Below, piece after piece: positions 1 through 7,085 of a stretch of DNA of 18,155 nucleotides (the first letter of the stretch is position 1; each line of letters starts with the position of its first letter). A program made the position numbers and the translations under genes. Below the pieces are notes generated by a model that saw only the letters and a program-made list of their open reading frames with translations, had not been told where the DNA came from and did no database searches. The DNA is from CAYSSM01 sp964433905 (lineage in GTDB: Bacteria; Patescibacteriota; UBA1384; UBA12157; JAENIV01), in contig CAYSSM010000012.1 in assembly GCA_964433905.1 (NCBI GenBank), positions 1-18,155 of the forward strand. The letters run 5' to 3'.

Positions 1-3
1 AAA

Positions 4-25
4 GTTACCCTACATCTAGGGTAAC
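4..25. repeat. Short perfect inverted repeat at the left edge
   Basis: Arms GTTACCCT and AGGGTAAC (8 bp) flank a 6-base spacer. No T-run follows, so I do not call it a terminator. It is followed by short iterations of CAATTCT up to about position 75. The gene it belongs to, if any, lies outside the window. Confidence 0.5.
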
Positions 26-108
26 ATCTTGGAATTTTCAATTCTCAATTCTCAATCAATACCCAATTCTCAAATGAATAAATTAGACTCGCAAGGGTCC
101 GTCCCTTG

Positions 109-156
109 TCATTCCCGCACTGAATCTAGTTCAGCATAAACTCCGGCGGGAATCCA
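109..156. repeat. Dispersed palindromic repeat with ATTCCCGC/GCGGGAAT ends
   Basis: ATTCCCGC (111-118) and GCGGGAAT (146-153) form an 8-bp inverted repeat. Inside it a second dyad, CTGAA (120-124) and TTCAG (130-134), surrounds TCTAG. The outer sequence pattern (GTCATTCCCGC ... GCGGGAATCCAG) resembles a repeat type seen between genes in many bacteria, including CPR genomes. That family link is from memory. It may be a REP-like or MITE-like unit. Confidence 0.6.
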
Positions 157-172
157 GTAAATTCTAAATCCT

Positions 173-281
173 AAGCACGAAATCCGAAACAAATTCAAAA
201 TCATAATAATAAATGTTTTAAACATTAGATATTGAAATTTAATTATTGTTTCGTGCTTCGATATTCGAATTTCGAATTTTT
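173..281. repeat. AT-rich imperfect dyad element ending at the topA start
   Basis: AAGCACGAAA (173-182) is the exact reverse complement of TTTCGTGCTT (249-258). The flanks repeat ATTCGAATTTCGAATTT-like words up to the topA ATG. Similar AT-rich repeats occur at 8440-8537, 9815-9890 and 14590-14640. I see no clear sigma70 promoter or Shine-Dalgarno sequence here, so how topA is started is not visible. Confidence 0.5.
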
Positions 282-2441
282 ATGAATTTAGTTATTGTAG
301 AGTCTCCCGCTAAGGGAAAAACAATCGAAAAGTATTTGGGTAAAGACTATAAAGTTCTTGCTTCTTTTGGTCATGTAAGAGATTTACCGGCCAAAAATAT
401 CGGCGTTGATGTAAAAAATGATTTTACTCCTGAATATATTATTCCAGCCAAGGCCAAAAAAGTAGTTTCAGAGTTAAAATCAGAAATTGCTAAATCTGAC
501 ATGCTCTATCTTGCCACTGACTATGACAGAGAAGGTGAGGCAATTGCCTGGCATCTGGTTGAGGCAATTAAACCCAAAAAACCGGTAAAAAGAATTACCT
601 TTCATGAGATAACCAAATCGGCTATCTGTGAGGCGATCAAGCATCCGCGCGAAATCGATCTTAATCTTGTTAATGCCCAGCAGGCGCGCAGAATTTTGGA
701 TAGATTGGTCGGCTACAAACTTTCTCCGTTTTTGTGGAAAAAGGTTGCCCAAGGGCTTTCGGCCGGTCGAGTTCAATCGGTAGCTGTTCGCTTAATTGTC
801 GACAAAGAAAAAGAAATTCAAAAATTTGTTACTCAAGAATATTGGAGTCTTGAAGCCAAGCTTTCGAAGGAAGATTATCCTGATAATATTTTCCAAGCAA
901 TTCTAACCGAAAAGGATAATCAAAAAATCGATAGATTAACTATCAAAAATGAAGCCGAAGCCAAAAAAGTCTTGGATGATTTAAATCAGGCTGATTATAT
1001 TATTTCCGATATTCAAAAAGCCGAAAAGAAAAGATATCCGGCGCCGCCGTTTACCACCAGCACGCTTCAGCAAGAAGCTGGAAGTAAACTGCACTTTTCT
1101 GCCAAGCAAACCATGCGCTTGGCACAAAATCTTTATGAAGCCGGTCTTATTACATACATGCGCACCGATTCTGTCAATGTCGCCCGCCAAGCCTTAGACA
1201 GTGCGGCCGAAGTCATTAAAAAGAAATTTGGCCAAAACTATGCCTTAAGTCAGCCCCGCTATTATAAAACCAAATCAAAAGGAGCCCAAGAAGCTCATGA
1301 AGCCATTCGGCCAACGAATTTATCTTTAGAAGTGGCGGGGAAGAATCAAGAGGTAAGATTATATCAGTTAATCTGGAAAAAAACGATTGCTTCCCAGATG
1401 GCTGAGGCTGTTTTCGATGAAACAAACTTAAAAATTCAAGCCAAAAACTATGGTTTTTCTTCAACCGGAGTCAAAACTAAATTCGATGGTTTTACTAAGC
1501 TTTATCAAAATAATCTCAATGATAAGCAGATTCTGCCTCCTTTAGAAAAAGGCGAAAAACTTTCTCTGATAGGTTTGGAGAAAATTCAGCATTTTACCGA
1601 GCCGCCGGCGCGGTATTCTGAAGGCACATTAATTAAAGAACTGGAAAAGCGAGGGATTGGTAGGCCGAGTACCTATGCGCCGACCATTTCCACCATTCAA
1701 GATAGGGGATATGTTGAAAAAGTTGAAGGAAAATTTGTTCCCAAGGATATCGGCACCGCTGTCACTGAAATTTTAATCAAGCATTTTTCAGATATTATTG
1801 ACTATAATTTTACGGCAAAAATGGAAGAAGAATTAGACGATATAGCCGAAGGAAAATTAAAGTGGCAGCCGGTTCTTAAAAAGTTTTACGACCCATTTTC
1901 CAAGAATCTGTCAATTAAAATGTTGGAAGTCCAAAAGAGCGACCTAACCGAAAAAACCGATAAAAAATGCCCCAAGTGCGGCAAAAATCTCTTAATTAAA
2001 ATCGGCCGTTATGGTAAATTCCTGGCTTGCGGCGGTTATCCCGAATGTAAACATACCCAGCCTTTAGATGGTGACATAACAAAAAAAGAAGCCCAAAAAA
2101 CCGATAAAAAATGTCCCAAGTGCAAAAAAGACCTCGTATTAAAAGAAAGCAAATACGGCAAATTCCTGGCTTGCAGCGGCTATCCCGATTGTAAATTCAC
2201 TGAAAATATTAAAGTCGAATCAAAGGTAAAATGCCCTGATTGTGCCGGCAAAATAGTTCAAAAAAGAACCCGCAAAGGTAAAATGTTCTGGGGTTGCGAG
2301 AATTATCCTTCATGCAAAAAAGCCTTTTGGGACGAACCGCAAGAAAAAACCTGCCCCAATTGCAAAAGCATCATAACTTTAAATTCAAAATCCAAATTGT
2401 TAAAATGTAGCCAATGCGACTGGAAGGCGAAAGAGGATTAA
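282..2441 (+). CDS. topA: DNA topoisomerase I (type IA)
   Basis: Relaxes negatively supercoiled DNA by cutting one strand through a 5'-phosphotyrosine. The start at 282 gives 719 residues and begins MNLVIVESPAKGKT, the usual beginning of the Toprim domain; the frame opens 12 codons earlier at a TTG, but those residues are not family-like. Toprim residues E7 and D80/D82/E84 (in ATDYDREGE) bind magnesium. The catalytic tyrosine is Y292 in LITYMRTDS. The C-terminus (about 563-715) carries four C4 zinc ribbons, each opening with CPxC, that contact single-stranded DNA. The stop codon abuts the recR ATG, so the two are probably co-transcribed and translationally coupled. No Shine-Dalgarno sequence precedes the start; an AT-rich repeat runs right up to it. 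Confidence 0.97.
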   Translation: MNLVIVESPAKGKTIEKYLGKDYKVLASFGHVRDLPAKNIGVDVKNDFTPEYIIPAKAKKVVSELKSEIAKSDMLYLATDYDREGEAIAWHLVEAIKPKKPVKRITFHEITKSAICEAIKHPREIDLNLVNAQQARRILDRLVGYKLSPFLWKKVAQGLSAGRVQSVAVRLIVDKEKEIQKFVTQEYWSLEAKLSKEDYPDNIFQAILTEKDNQKIDRLTIKNEAEAKKVLDDLNQADYIISDIQKAEKKRYPAPPFTTSTLQQEAGSKLHFSAKQTMRLAQNLYEAGLITYMRTDSVNVARQALDSAAEVIKKKFGQNYALSQPRYYKTKSKGAQEAHEAIRPTNLSLEVAGKNQEVRLYQLIWKKTIASQMAEAVFDETNLKIQAKNYGFSSTGVKTKFDGFTKLYQNNLNDKQILPPLEKGEKLSLIGLEKIQHFTEPPARYSEGTLIKELEKRGIGRPSTYAPTISTIQDRGYVEKVEGKFVPKDIGTAVTEILIKHFSDIIDYNFTAKMEEELDDIAEGKLKWQPVLKKFYDPFSKNLSIKMLEVQKSDLTEKTDKKCPKCGKNLLIKIGRYGKFLACGGYPECKHTQPLDGDITKKEAQKTDKKCPKCKKDLVLKESKYGKFLACSGYPDCKFTENIKVESKVKCPDCAGKIVQKRTRKGKMFWGCENYPSCKKAFWDEPQEKTCPNCKSIITLNSKSKLLKCSQCDWKAKED

Positions 2442-3050
2442 ATGTCAAAAATCCTTCCTGAAACAGTTCAAAAATTGATTGAAGAATTTAGCAAACTGCC
2501 AAGCATCGGCACAAAAACTGCCTCGCGGCTGGTTTTTTATTTACTTTCAAAACCCCAAAGGGATATTGCCGATTTTAGCGAAGCGGTTTTAAACTTGAAA
2601 AAAAATCTTAAAATATGTTCAAGCTGTTTTAATATTACCGAGAACGATCCTTGCGTCATCTGTCAAAATCCTCAACGAGACCAATCGGTTATTATGGTTG
2701 TTGAGGAAGCGCTTGATGTGGTGGCTCTGGAAAAAACCGGTTTTAAGGGTGTTTACCATATTTTAGGCGGGGTTATCTCGCCGATTGATGGCATTGGCCC
2801 GGAAGACTTGCGTATTCGCCAAATTTTAGAGAAGATTAAAAAAGATAGTATTAAGGAAATTATTTTAGCAACCGATCCTTCGCTTGAGGGAGAAGCGACA
2901 GCAATGTATCTGGCAAGCCAAATTAAAAAGATTGATTCTAAAAAGATTCAGGTTACCAGGATTGCTCGTGGTTTGCCCGTCGGCGGTGATTTAGAATATG
3001 CCGACGAAATTACTTTAACTCGCGCCCTTGAGGGGAGGAACGAATATTAA
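2442..3050 (+). CDS. recR: Recombination protein RecR
   Basis: Loads RecA at gapped DNA together with RecO (RecFOR pathway). It is 202 residues, the normal size. An N-terminal helix-hairpin-helix (LPSIGTKTASRL, about 19-30) is followed by a C4 zinc finger (C59, C62, C71, C74). A Toprim domain (about 80-175) contains VVEEALDVVALE and GGVISPIDGIGPEDL, and a C-terminal segment reads ARGLPVGGDLEYADE. The ATG directly follows the topA TAA with no gap, which suggests translational coupling. In many bacteria recR sits beside a ybaB gene; here a YbaB homologue lies about 5 kb downstream. Confidence 0.97.
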   Translation: MSKILPETVQKLIEEFSKLPSIGTKTASRLVFYLLSKPQRDIADFSEAVLNLKKNLKICSSCFNITENDPCVICQNPQRDQSVIMVVEEALDVVALEKTGFKGVYHILGGVISPIDGIGPEDLRIRQILEKIKKDSIKEIILATDPSLEGEATAMYLASQIKKIDSKKIQVTRIARGLPVGGDLEYADEITLTRALEGRNEY

Positions 3051-3060
3051 AGGAGGAATT

Positions 3061-3264
3061 TTGAAAGAGATTCAAGATGCCATTTGCCCAAATTGTGAAT
3101 GGTCCGGAGACGCCATGGGTCTTTCTAAATGTCCGGTTTGCGGAGCAGACATTGCTCCTTTAACTGAAACAGATGATTTGGGTGTTAAACTAAACCAGGA
3201 TGAGAAGTATCCGGCTGATATAGTGGCAGAAACTGACGAGAAAGAATTAGCCGAAGAAATATAA
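3061..3264 (+). CDS. Small zinc-ribbon protein, unknown function
   Basis: A 67-residue protein with CPNC near the start and CPVC about 17 residues on, which is a zinc-ribbon knuckle pair, followed by an acidic tail (ETDDLGVKLNQDEKY, then DEKELAEEI). I chose the TTG at 3061 because AAGGAGG (3050-3056) lies just before it. The frame also opens at 3028, but that start would overlap recR and lacks a ribosome site. It sits 10 bases after recR and 5 bases before cysS, so it is part of the topA-recR-cysS operon. Small zinc ribbons of this kind may bind nucleic acid or protein; I cannot assign a role. Confidence 0.8.
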   Translation: MKEIQDAICPNCEWSGDAMGLSKCPVCGADIAPLTETDDLGVKLNQDEKYPADIVAETDEKELAEEI

Positions 3265-3269
3265 TTTTG

Positions 3270-4601
3270 ATGTTTAAATTATTTAATACGCTTACGCGCA
3301 AAGAAGAAGAATTCCGACCCATAAAGGATAAAAAGGTTGGTATTTATGTTTGCGGTCCAACTGTTTATGGCCCCGATCATATCGGCCACGCCAGGACTTG
3401 GATATTTTTTGATTGGTTAAGGCGCTTTTTATTATCAAAAAAATATAAGGTTAACTTTGTGCAAAATATTACCGATGTCGGCCATCTTCTAGAAGATGCG
3501 GAAACGGGCGAAGATAAGATTGAAAAAGAAGCCAAGGAAAAAGGCAAAACTCCAAAAGAAATCGCTAACTATTTTGAGGAAGCTTATTTTACAGATTTAA
3601 AAAAGCTTAATATTTTAAAACCTGACGAAAGTCCTCGAGCCACTGACCATATTAAAGAAATTATTGATTTTATCATCGTTTTAATTGACAAAGGCTATGC
3701 TTACGAAAAAGATGGTAATGTCTATTTTGAAGTTAAAAAGTTTCCTGCTTACGGCAAATTGTCCAATCGAACTGTTGATGAACTATTGGCCGGTGCGCGC
3801 GTAAAAAAAGATCCTCTCAAAAAAAATCCGGCTGATTTTGCCTTGTGGCTTAAAGCCGATGAATCTCATTTACAAAAATGGCCGTCGCCGTGGGGAGAAG
3901 GTTATCCCGGCTGGCATATTGAATGTTCGGTAATGGCGGCCAAGTACTTAGGCCAGCCGTTTGATATTCACGGCAGCGCCATTGAGCATGTTTTTCCCCA
4001 CCACGAAAACGAGATCGCCCAAAGCGCCGCTTTTGCCGATAAGCCCTTAGCCAAGTATTTTCTTCATTCAGGCATGCTTCTAATCGATGGCGAAAAGATG
4101 TCAAAATCCAAGGGTAATTATTTAACCATTAAAGATATCTTAGAAAAACATGACCCCGATACCGTTAAAATTGCCTTTATGGTGACTGGCTGGAGAAAAC
4201 CCTTCAATTGGGAGGAAAGCGCCATTTCGGAAGCCAATAAAATTAGGGAGAAACTGGTCAGAGCCAAAGAAGAAGCCCAGCCGATTAAAACCGGCTTTCC
4301 GACGGAAATTGAAAATGCTTTAAATAACGATTTTAGTGTTCCTCAAGCTTTGGCGGTGATCTTAAAGAACCTGATTAAACTTTCAAGAGACGACTTTAAA
4401 TATATCGAAGATGTTTTTGGGCTTAATTTACGGTCAGATTTCAAATTGACCAAGCAACAGGAGAAAATGGTCAAAGATAGGGAGGAAGCAAGAAAAAAAG
4501 GTGATTTTGAGGAATCGGATCGAATAAGAAAAGAGTTATTGAAAAACGGGGTGATTATTGAAGACACTTTAACAGGAACAAGAATTCTGCCAAAACCTTG
4601 A
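3270..4601 (+). CDS. cysS: Cysteinyl-tRNA synthetase
   Basis: Class I aminoacyl-tRNA synthetase that charges tRNA-Cys. From the ATG at 3270 it is 443 residues; a TTG one codon earlier (3267) is possible. The HIGH motif is HIGH at 37-40 and KMSKS is at 276-280. The four expected zinc ligands are visible as C28 (YVCGPTVY), C219 (HIECSVMA), H244 and E248 (in PHHENE). The C-terminal anticodon-binding helices follow. It closes the topA-recR-zinc ribbon operon with only 5 bases between stop and start. Its TGA stop is embedded in the -35 element of the next promoter (4598-4603), and I see no terminator after it. Confidence 0.97.
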   Translation: MFKLFNTLTRKEEEFRPIKDKKVGIYVCGPTVYGPDHIGHARTWIFFDWLRRFLLSKKYKVNFVQNITDVGHLLEDAETGEDKIEKEAKEKGKTPKEIANYFEEAYFTDLKKLNILKPDESPRATDHIKEIIDFIIVLIDKGYAYEKDGNVYFEVKKFPAYGKLSNRTVDELLAGARVKKDPLKKNPADFALWLKADESHLQKWPSPWGEGYPGWHIECSVMAAKYLGQPFDIHGSAIEHVFPHHENEIAQSAAFADKPLAKYFLHSGMLLIDGEKMSKSKGNYLTIKDILEKHDPDTVKIAFMVTGWRKPFNWEESAISEANKIREKLVRAKEEAQPIKTGFPTEIENALNNDFSVPQALAVILKNLIKLSRDDFKYIEDVFGLNLRSDFKLTKQQEKMVKDREEARKKGDFEESDRIRKELLKNGVIIEDTLTGTRILPKP

Positions 4602-4626
4602 CTTTTTTACCTATTTATGGTATACT
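4598..4626 (+). promoter_or_regulatory. Sigma70-type promoter of cassette A
   Basis: TTGACT (4598-4603), exactly 17 bases, then TATACT (4621-4626), preceded by TGG so that the -10 is extended. Transcription should begin near 4633. The -35 overlaps the cysS stop codon. The same -10 word, TATACT, occurs with the same spacing in the promoters at 11613 and 16090. Confidence 0.85.
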
Positions 4627-4660
4627 CTTAAGTTCAGAAAATAAGGTTAATTGAAAATTA

Positions 4661-4862
4661 AAGGAGGCTAAGATGCCTCTTTTTAGTTACTTCTGAAAGG
4701 CGAAATGCTGGCTGAGATTAGTGGAGAGAAGACTCAAAAATTTAGAGTCTGCCCCTCCTTCCCTTTTCTTGGCTGGCATTTTGCCCTTCAGGGCAGAAGC
4801 TTTCAGGCGGCTGGCCCCGCAAGAAGGCACATTACGCATCCAAATCCAAGGAGGAAACGCAC
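4661..4862 (+). promoter_or_regulatory. Structured leader of cassette A with an anti-Shine-Dalgarno element
   Basis: About 230 bases separate the predicted transcription start from the gene. AAGGAGG at 4661-4667 serves a 7-codon ORF. CCTCCTT at 4754-4760 is its exact complement, and it is equally complementary to AAGGAGG at 4848-4854, which serves the main gene. Small hairpins are present: GACTC/GAGTC around 4735-4750, and TGCCC-TTCA-GGGCA at 4782-4795. The arrangement would allow one pyrimidine element to pair with either ribosome site. The regulatory role is inference; no known riboswitch was recognised. Confidence 0.45.
4673..4696 (+). CDS. Seven-residue leader ORF (MPLFSYF)
   Basis: ATG CCT CTT TTT AGT TAC TTC TGA, preceded by AAGGAGG with a 5-base spacer, which is as good a ribosome site as any in the window. 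It lies about 40 bases after the predicted transcription start and 166 bases before the main gene. The site quality supports translation. A control function through coupling, stalling or unfolding of the leader is inferred only. Confidence 0.45.
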   Translation: MPLFSYF

Positions 4863-6254
4863 ATGATGCGTCGTACATTGAGTATTTGTAGTTTGGTTCT
4901 GATCATGATGGTCGTCATGACGACGGTCAGTCAGGCGTCGTGGCTCAGTCACGGCATCGGCGAGCTGGATAAGCTCGTTCGCGGGGAGTCCTATACAATG
5001 AACTTCCCGGGTATGGTGATCCAGGCGACAGAGTATCTGCCGGCCGGGACCTCGCATCCTGCCCTGGCGACGCGACCTCACCCAGAGGGAGCGTACTTCT
5101 TGCAAGGCGTTGTCGTTCGGTTTGACATTACCTTCCTTACTGGTGACTATGAAGGTCGCCCGGGACAGGTGATGTTCTCCGACTCCGTCAAGGGGATATC
5201 CGTTAAGGATCTCCTGACAGAAGGCGCCAAGGACAGCGGCGGTATGGAACTGGTGACTACTTTCCGCAAGGAAACCAAGCGCATCAGTTTCGTCTGGGAT
5301 ACTACTGGCTATCCGCAGGGAAGTTTCACCTATCTGGTGGAACTGTTTCCGCGGTCCAAGAGCCAGAAGTATTCTGAGATCGCCATCCCGGTGTTTCTGG
5401 CCGCCTCGTTCGGTGAGGTCAAGGAAGCGTTGAAAGACGCCTCCGACGGCACGCTCAAGCGTTACGGCCTGGAGCGGTATAGTCAAGTTATGGAGGCTCG
5501 CAAGAGTCCGAAGTGGCTTGGCGACATCGCGTTTACCGACGGAAGCCGCCTACGCCAGGTAGACATGAAGGCCACTCCCCAAGTTGGGATGGCAGTCTGT
5601 CTCGTCTACGGCTCGGAAATTCTGGGCGGCGGGCGGATCCTGTCGGTCAACGGCACCTCGGTTAAGACCGATATGCCGCCGGGTGTCATCCATGGGCGCA
5701 AGGCCGACATCTTCAAGATAGAAGCTAAGTTTGCTAACAGAGTGGTCGTTCGGACCACCGGCAAGCGGACGCTTTCCAGCGATGAAGAGAAATGGGTTCA
5801 AGGTTTTCCCGAAACAGTTGGTGGGAATCCCAGGAACCAACTTCGATTCATGGTTCGCGAACTACTTGCGCTTGATGTGGTCCATGTTGGACCGCGTCAG
5901 AACGCAAAGCATTACTTTGCCTTGTTCCAGGCAGTATCAGTGGCAAAGGAGTGCTGGATCCCCATTGACATCCCTGTCGCAGTTGCCGAGCGTATCTCGG
6001 TTATCGGTTGGGCCAATGACGGCGCGCCGGTGTTGAACGCAAAAGAGCTTGCTCGTGAGCAAGCAAAACGGCCGGGGTTGGTTACGGTTCTTTGGAACCT
6101 AACCCAGCCGAAGTACAGCAACAGTCTGAACAGTAAAAGTGCTTCGTCCTCAGCGGCGGCGTCATCGTCGTCATCCGAGGCAACGAACACGACTGATGTC
6201 AACCAGCAGCAACAGCAACAGCAACAGCAGCAGGTCGGCATCACTAATCCGTAA
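4863..6254 (+). CDS. Secreted protein with Ser/Ala linker and C-terminal polyglutamine, unknown function
   Basis: 463 residues. An N-terminal signal peptide is visible: MMRR, a hydrophobic stretch to about residue 24, and a likely cut after SQA. The body (about 25-405) matches no family I recognise; it has no repeated domain and few cysteines. The end is low complexity: a Ser/Ala run (SKSASSSAAASSSSSEA), then DVN, ten glutamines (6204-6233) and VGITNP. The glutamines use mixed CAG and CAA codons, so the run is not a pure slippage tract. The start has AAGGAGG 8 bases upstream; the ATG at 4866 is an alternative. The gene is GC-rich with codon use unlike its AT-rich neighbours, suggesting recent acquisition or special selection. 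The next gene has the same glutamine-rich tail pattern, so the two may act together at the cell surface. Confidence 0.85.
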   Translation: MMRRTLSICSLVLIMMVVMTTVSQASWLSHGIGELDKLVRGESYTMNFPGMVIQATEYLPAGTSHPALATRPHPEGAYFLQGVVVRFDITFLTGDYEGRPGQVMFSDSVKGISVKDLLTEGAKDSGGMELVTTFRKETKRISFVWDTTGYPQGSFTYLVELFPRSKSQKYSEIAIPVFLAASFGEVKEALKDASDGTLKRYGLERYSQVMEARKSPKWLGDIAFTDGSRLRQVDMKATPQVGMAVCLVYGSEILGGGRILSVNGTSVKTDMPPGVIHGRKADIFKIEAKFANRVVVRTTGKRTLSSDEEKWVQGFPETVGGNPRNQLRFMVRELLALDVVHVGPRQNAKHYFALFQAVSVAKECWIPIDIPVAVAERISVIGWANDGAPVLNAKELAREQAKRPGLVTVLWNLTQPKYSNSLNSKSASSSAAASSSSSEATNTTDVNQQQQQQQQQQVGITNP

Positions 6255-6283
6255 CCTTGGCCAGAGGGCTACGGATTTTCTAT

Positions 6284-6343
6284 CCCTCCACGCCATCCGG
6301 CGTGGAGGGTCCCCTTGAGTCGCTTAAAAATAAGCGCCTCAAG
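6284..6343 (+). terminator. Tandem hairpins ending cassette A (no U-tract)
   Basis: A perfect 11-bp stem (CCCTCCACGCC, 6284-6294, with GGCGTGGAGGG, 6299-6309) on a 4-base loop. Directly after it comes a 13-position stem with one mismatch (CTTGAG-T-CGCTTA, 6314-6326, with TAAGCG-C-CTCAAG, 6331-6343) on an AAAA loop. No T-run follows either one, so intrinsic termination is uncertain. They may instead stabilise the 3' end, which would allow read-through into the gene at 6399. Confidence 0.6.
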
Positions 6344-6398
6344 AAGGAAAAAATAGAATAAAGGTCGAAAATCAATTCTTTATTTAGAAAGAGGAAAA

Positions 6399-7001
6399 AT
6401 GAACAAATTATTTATTATTTTAGGTTCAGCTTTAGTAGCCCTTGCTTTCCCTATGGTTGCAAGCGCTATGACTATTACTGTTGGTCAACAACAGCAACAA
6501 CAGCAAAGCACAGCCGTTAGCACATCTTCAACCGCTAACGCTACTGCTTCTGCTTCGTCTGCTACTTCTTCAACTGGAAGTAATGCAACTTCCAGTTCAA
6601 GCACTGCTGTAAGTGGCTCAACTAGTTCAGCCAAAAACAGTACTAATGTTAAGGTAAATCAGCAACAGCAGCAACAACAGCAGGTTGTTATTGGTCAAAA
6701 TGCTGGTGGAACTTCAGGTCAGCAACAGCAACAGCAACAGGATGGCCAGCAACAACAGCAACAGCAAGGTGAAAATGGCCAAAATCAGCAACAGAAGCAA
6801 GGTAATGGTGAGCAATCGCAAACTCAAACCCAAAAAGGTCAAGCTCAACAGCAAAAACAGGTTGCTACAACTGCGGGTAAAGAGTTACCTTCAGCTGGTG
6901 TCGATGTCGCCGTTTCGGCCGCATTAGCTACCTTAGGTGCAGGTGTAGTTGCTTATATTCGTCAGAAAAAACAAATGATGGCATTAACTTTCTTAAAGTA
7001 A
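6399..7001 (+). CDS. Secreted glutamine-rich surface protein with LPSAG-type anchor
   Basis: 200 residues. Signal peptide MNKLFIILGSALVALAF, then a probable cut after ASA. The mature part is almost entirely Gln, Ser, Thr, Ala, Gly and Asn, with glutamine runs of 7-8 (TVG-Q7, VKVN-Q8-VVIG) and further Q-rich blocks. The C-terminus reads KELPSAG, then a membrane segment (VAVSAALATLGAGVVAYI), then RQKKQ. This is the plan of a sortase-type wall-sorting signal, but LPSAG is a variant of LPxTG and the tail after the charges is long. No sortase gene is in the window. A GAGG ribosome site (6391-6394) precedes the ATG. Codon use is like the AT-rich backbone, unlike the GC-rich neighbour upstream, although both share the Ser/Ala-(V)N-polyQ-V-x-I pattern. 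Function unknown; adhesion or fibre formation is a guess. Confidence 0.85.
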   Translation: MNKLFIILGSALVALAFPMVASAMTITVGQQQQQQQSTAVSTSSTANATASASSATSSTGSNATSSSSTAVSGSTSSAKNSTNVKVNQQQQQQQQVVIGQNAGGTSGQQQQQQQDGQQQQQQQGENGQNQQQKQGNGEQSQTQTQKGQAQQQKQVATTAGKELPSAGVDVAVSAALATLGAGVVAYIRQKKQMMALTFLK

Positions 7002-7024
7002 ATGCTTGTCAGCGAATAATACGC

Positions 7025-7056
7025 AAGAAAGACTCCTTCGGGAGTCTTTCTTGTTA
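7025..7056 (+). terminator. Intrinsic terminator after the glutamine-rich gene
   Basis: A 12-bp perfect stem (AAGAAAGACTCC, 7025-7036, with GGAGTCTTTCTT, 7041-7052) capped by a TTCG tetraloop and followed by GTTAT. It could act in both directions. Its right arm overlaps the -35 element of the prfB promoter. Confidence 0.8.
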
Positions 7057-7079
7057 TATGGAGGAAAATTAGCTATAAT
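7051..7079 (+). promoter_or_regulatory. Promoter of prfB, placing transcription start at the ATG
   Basis: TTGTTA (7051-7056), 17 bases, then TATAAT (7074-7079), a perfect -10. Only six bases separate the -10 from the prfB ATG at 7086, so the transcript would start at or within a base of the start codon (leaderless). A GGAGG at 7061-7065 lies upstream of the predicted start site and is too far away to be used. Confidence 0.7.
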
Positions 7080-7085
7080 ATTGGT

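Noticed and set aside
4700..4715. CTGAGA word suggesting a TPP riboswitch
   Set aside because: The other conserved TPP segments are absent and the downstream gene has no link to thiamine.
4803..5486. 227-residue minus-strand frame opposite the cassette A gene
   Set aside because: A shadow of a GC-rich gene; the plus-strand frame has a promoter, ribosome site and signal peptide.
5912..6244. Minus-strand frame starting with a poly-cysteine run
   Set aside because: The cysteines are only the reverse of the CAG/CAA glutamine tract.
7060..7066. GGAGG before prfB as its ribosome site
   Set aside because: It is more than 20 bases from the ATG and upstream of the predicted transcription start.
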